Assembly: GCA_044375415.1 (NCBI GenBank)
Contig: JBILMS010000087.1
Location: 1-10,501 of the forward strand
Source: JAWXBG01 sp044375415
Lineage (GTDB): Bacteria > Bacteroidota > Bacteroidia > Flavobacteriales_D > Sanyastnellaceae
Reading direction: 5' to 3'
Length of the DNA: 10,501 nucleotides
The notes beneath the pieces are model-generated. The model worked only from the letters and a program-made list of their open reading frames with translations, had not been told where the DNA came from and ran no database searches. How positions within the stretch are numbered: the first letter of the stretch is position 1; each line of letters opens with the position of its first letter. Shown piece by piece: positions 8,513 to 10,501 of this stretch. The position numbers were made by a program, and so were the translations under genes.

Positions 8513-8715
8513 TAAGGGAACCTCTAAAAATCTCTTTCACGTTTCGACCAAGTTAGTAGTATCAAAAATACTTTACATAATTATCGGGCCAAATTTCGTC
8601 GAATACATCACCAAATCTCGGTTTCAGAGCGCCCAACTATGCGCCCTCAATTTGGCTTGTCTTCGACGAAATTTGACTCCGCGAAACATAAAACAGGTTT
8701 TTAGAGGTCCCCTTA
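8513..8715. repeat. MITE-like element with long terminal inverted repeats between convergent genes
   Basis: The ends are inverted repeats: 8513-8546 pairs with 8682-8715 in one register, with 29 Watson-Crick pairs, one G-T pair and four mismatches over 34 positions. The outermost 17 bases are AAGGGAACCTCTAAAAA (8514-8530) against TTTTTAGAGGTCCCCTT (8698-8714), with one mismatch. If the repeat is trimmed to start at AGGG, both ends are flanked by TA (8513-8514 and 8714-8715). That could be a TA target duplication or simply further pairing. No ORF for a transposase lies inside. Alternatives are a non-mobile bidirectional terminator or an intergenic palindromic repeat family. Copy number elsewhere in the genome would decide. 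Confidence 0.7.
8590..8675. repeat. Nested perfect 14-bp inverted repeat inside the intergenic element
   Basis: CAAATTTCGTCGAA (8590-8603) is perfectly complementary to TTCGACGAAATTTG (8662-8675) across a 58-nt spacer. Within the spacer, CCAAAT (8611-8616) pairs with ATTTGG (8650-8655), and two GCGC-containing segments near 8630 and 8642 can pair imperfectly near the tip. The left arm and the CCAAATCTCG at 8611-8620 also look like a partial direct repeat. A further 5-bp hairpin, AGTAT with ATACT (8558-8572), sits in the left flank. A transcript from either strand could fold into one long branched hairpin. Confidence 0.8.
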
Positions 8716-10501
8716 ATTCTTTACAATCATTTGTCGCAATGTACTTGTAGATGAAGTAATGTGCATGTAATACACCCCGCTTTTCCAATTGCTGCAGTTG
8801 ATTGTTTCATTTGACTCGGTTAACGGTATCCATAGAATCAATTTTCCCAGAGTATCGTAAATGTGACATTGCGAGAAAGCTTTGATATTTTTAATTGAAA
8901 GTTGATCGAAACAGGGTGTAGGAAATATGGAGATACTTTCCTTGTCCGATTGATTTAAAGAAACTATAAATTCTATTTCAAATACTTGTTCTACAACGCA
9001 GCCATTAGAATCCGTAACGAGCAGTGAATAAACTCCGGGAGCTAAATTTTCAAGATTAAATAAATCACTAACCCCATTGCTCCAGATTAGCTGGTAAGGC
9101 GATGCACCGCCTGTGATAGTGGCAATGGCACTTCCGCCGGATCCATTTTCAAAGGCAGGGTTTATAATTATATCCAGAAAAAGCTGTTCCGGTTCTGTCA
9201 CTTCTACACATGCAGAAATTTCGCATTGAAGAGAGTCTATTATAGATACACAATGGATACCTGCCGATAATTGCAAAGGATCTTTAATACCCCAATCGAG
9301 ACTGTAAGGGGGCGTACCACCACCTACAATGGTTTGCACCGTTCCGCTTTCCTCTCCAAAACAATTTACATTGCCAATTTGAAGTTGAACAGTCATGGTA
9401 TCTGCCTGTGAAATCCAAAGTGAGTCGAAAAGGGAACAATTCTCTAGAGTAGTAAATTGATAGGAATACCAATCGGAGACTAGAGAAGATATAGTTAGTC
9501 CTGTTTGTCCGGTACTCCATACAACATCAATTTGTGATTCGCATTCCAGTTCAATGCTCCCATCGCTTCCGGCATAACACGAAACAGGGTGAATCGTTGC
9601 ATTCACAAGTGGAATAGCTGCATCCTGAATGAGTAGGGTATCGCTTGGGATTAAACTGCCGTTATCATTCACTACTAAAACAGAGTAGTTGCCGGCTTGG
9701 TTGACGGAAATACTCTGAGAGACCTCACCGGTATTCCAAAGGTAACTAACTCCTTCTCCGCATGAAATAGTGAGAGTTTCTCCCGGGCAAAGTGTAAGAT
9801 CCCCTTCGTATTCTAAATACACTTGCTCGAATAACTGGGCGCCTTCCACGTAATGCTTGTATGCGGGGACTTCAATATCATAATATGTTTCAACCAAACC
9901 CGAGGGCCAATATATTACGAGTGAATCAACGAGGGTAGCTTCAGCTAAACCAAAGATTTCTCTGGCTGCATTTTGACCGAGGTAGTTTTCGCTATTTAAA
10001 AGATGATTGACATTGATGTGGCCATCCGTATAACATTCAATCAATGTGCCCACCGCATCTCGGTTCGATTCTGTTCCTGTTAGGGTAATACTTAGAAAAT
10101 TATTAGTACCGGTGGTATTTTGCCATATTGAAGAAGGGCGCGGGTCGTTGTTATTAGTGATAAAATCGAAGTAACCATCTTGATTCAAATCGCCCATGGA
10201 ACAAGAGAATGTTGGATCCATATCACCATCTATTCCTGATGTGTATATGTCTTCTAGAAATGTATTGTCTCCATTATTAATGAAAAAAAGATTTTGGTCG
10301 GAAGCCCAATTGTTGATTGTAGTAGAAACCCACAGATCTTTATGCGAGTCATTGTTGTAATCGATCCACATATCTCCCCAACAAATTCTATAGGCTTGAA
10401 GATCATAATTTGCCGAGACATCGCTGAATGTGGCATCTCCATTATTTCTTAGAAGTACATTTCCGTCGTAGCCATTAGATACGTATATATCGATGTCTCC
10501 A
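8713..10501 (-). CDS. FG-GAP/VCBS, ASPIC-UnbV and SprB-repeat surface protein with T9SS sorting domain, N-terminus outside the window
   Basis: The minus-strand frame is open from the right edge to TAA at 8715-8713, giving 595 visible residues; the ATG at 10371 is probably internal. Residues 1-115 hold FG-GAP/VCBS-type repeats with calcium-loop-like motifs (DYNNDSHKDLWV, GDLNQDGYFDFI). About 145-210 is an ASPIC/UnbV domain (NRDAVGTLI, ENYLGQ, VDSLVIYWPSG). About 225-295 is an Ig/PKD-like segment (LCPGETLTISCG, YLWNTG). About 300-510 carries three SprB-type or related repeats with CFGEESG, GGGTPPYSLDW, GGASPYQLIWSNG and LAPGVYSLLVTDSNGC. The C-terminal ~75 residues are a type A sorting domain (FPTPCFDQLSI, IYDTLGKLI, WKSGVYYMHI, MIVKN). 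Together these indicate a T9SS-exported surface protein of the CRTAC1-like class. Its ligand is unknown; adhesion is an inference. Its stop codon lies within the right end of the intergenic inverted-repeat element, yet the C-terminus looks intact. Confidence 0.9.
   Translation of the reverse strand, partial: GDIDIYVSNGYDGNVLLRNNGDATFSDVSANYDLQAYRICWGDMWIDYNNDSHKDLWVSTTINNWASDQNLFFINNGDNTFLEDIYTSGIDGDMDPTFSCSMGDLNQDGYFDFITNNNDPRPSSIWQNTTGTNNFLSITLTGTESNRDAVGTLIECYTDGHINVNHLLNSENYLGQNAAREIFGLAEATLVDSLVIYWPSGLVETYYDIEVPAYKHYVEGAQLFEQVYLEYEGDLTLCPGETLTISCGEGVSYLWNTGEVSQSISVNQAGNYSVLVVNDNGSLIPSDTLLIQDAAIPLVNATIHPVSCYAGSDGSIELECESQIDVVWSTGQTGLTISSLVSDWYSYQFTTLENCSLFDSLWISQADTMTVQLQIGNVNCFGEESGTVQTIVGGGTPPYSLDWGIKDPLQLSAGIHCVSIIDSLQCEISACVEVTEPEQLFLDIIINPAFENGSGGSAIATITGGASPYQLIWSNGVSDLFNLENLAPGVYSLLVTDSNGCVVEQVFEIEFIVSLNQSDKESISIFPTPCFDQLSIKNIKAFSQCHIYDTLGKLILWIPLTESNETINCSNWKSGVYYMHITSSTSTLRQMIVKN

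Overview
The window looks like Bacteroidota DNA, probably Flavobacteriales or a close relative; the exact lineage is not readable from the sequence. The evidence is two proteins ending in type A sorting domains of the type IX secretion system (T9SS), SprB-type repeats, a PD40/SPOR envelope protein of a Bacteroidota type, a DUF547 protein, and a candidate TTG-N19-TAnnTTTG-like promoter. No RNA gene, CRISPR array or transposase gene was seen.

Layout. Positions 1-590 (+) hold the 3' part of a DUF547-family gene that is cut by the left edge. A 5.9 kb gene follows (818-6679, +). It encodes a secreted protein of about 1950 residues with TPR-like repeats, a PD40 beta-propeller region, a carboxypeptidase-regulatory-like domain, a very long coiled-coil region and two C-terminal SPOR-like domains. 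It ends at a strong intrinsic terminator (6694-6722). After a recognisable promoter comes a secreted protein with three lamin-tail domains and a T9SS sorting domain (6855-8507, +). On the opposite strand, running in from the right edge, is the 3' part of a gene for an FG-GAP/VCBS, ASPIC-UnbV and SprB-repeat protein that also carries a T9SS sorting domain (8713-10501, -).

The most unusual non-coding structure lies between these two convergent genes. An element of about 203 bp (8513-8715) is bounded by 34-bp imperfect inverted repeats, holds a second, perfect 14-bp inverted repeat, and is flanked by TA on both sides. It fills almost the whole intergenic gap, and its right end contains the stop codon of the minus-strand gene. 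It could be a MITE-like non-autonomous element, a shared bidirectional terminator, or a mobile element that now serves as one.

Functionally the window is a cell-surface and envelope region. The giant protein is probably periplasmic or outer-membrane associated and anchored to peptidoglycan through its SPOR domains. The two sorting-domain proteins are predicted to cross the outer membrane through the T9SS and be surface-attached or released. Nothing shows that the genes form one pathway: the terminator and promoter around 6700-6820 suggest separate transcription of the lamin-tail gene.
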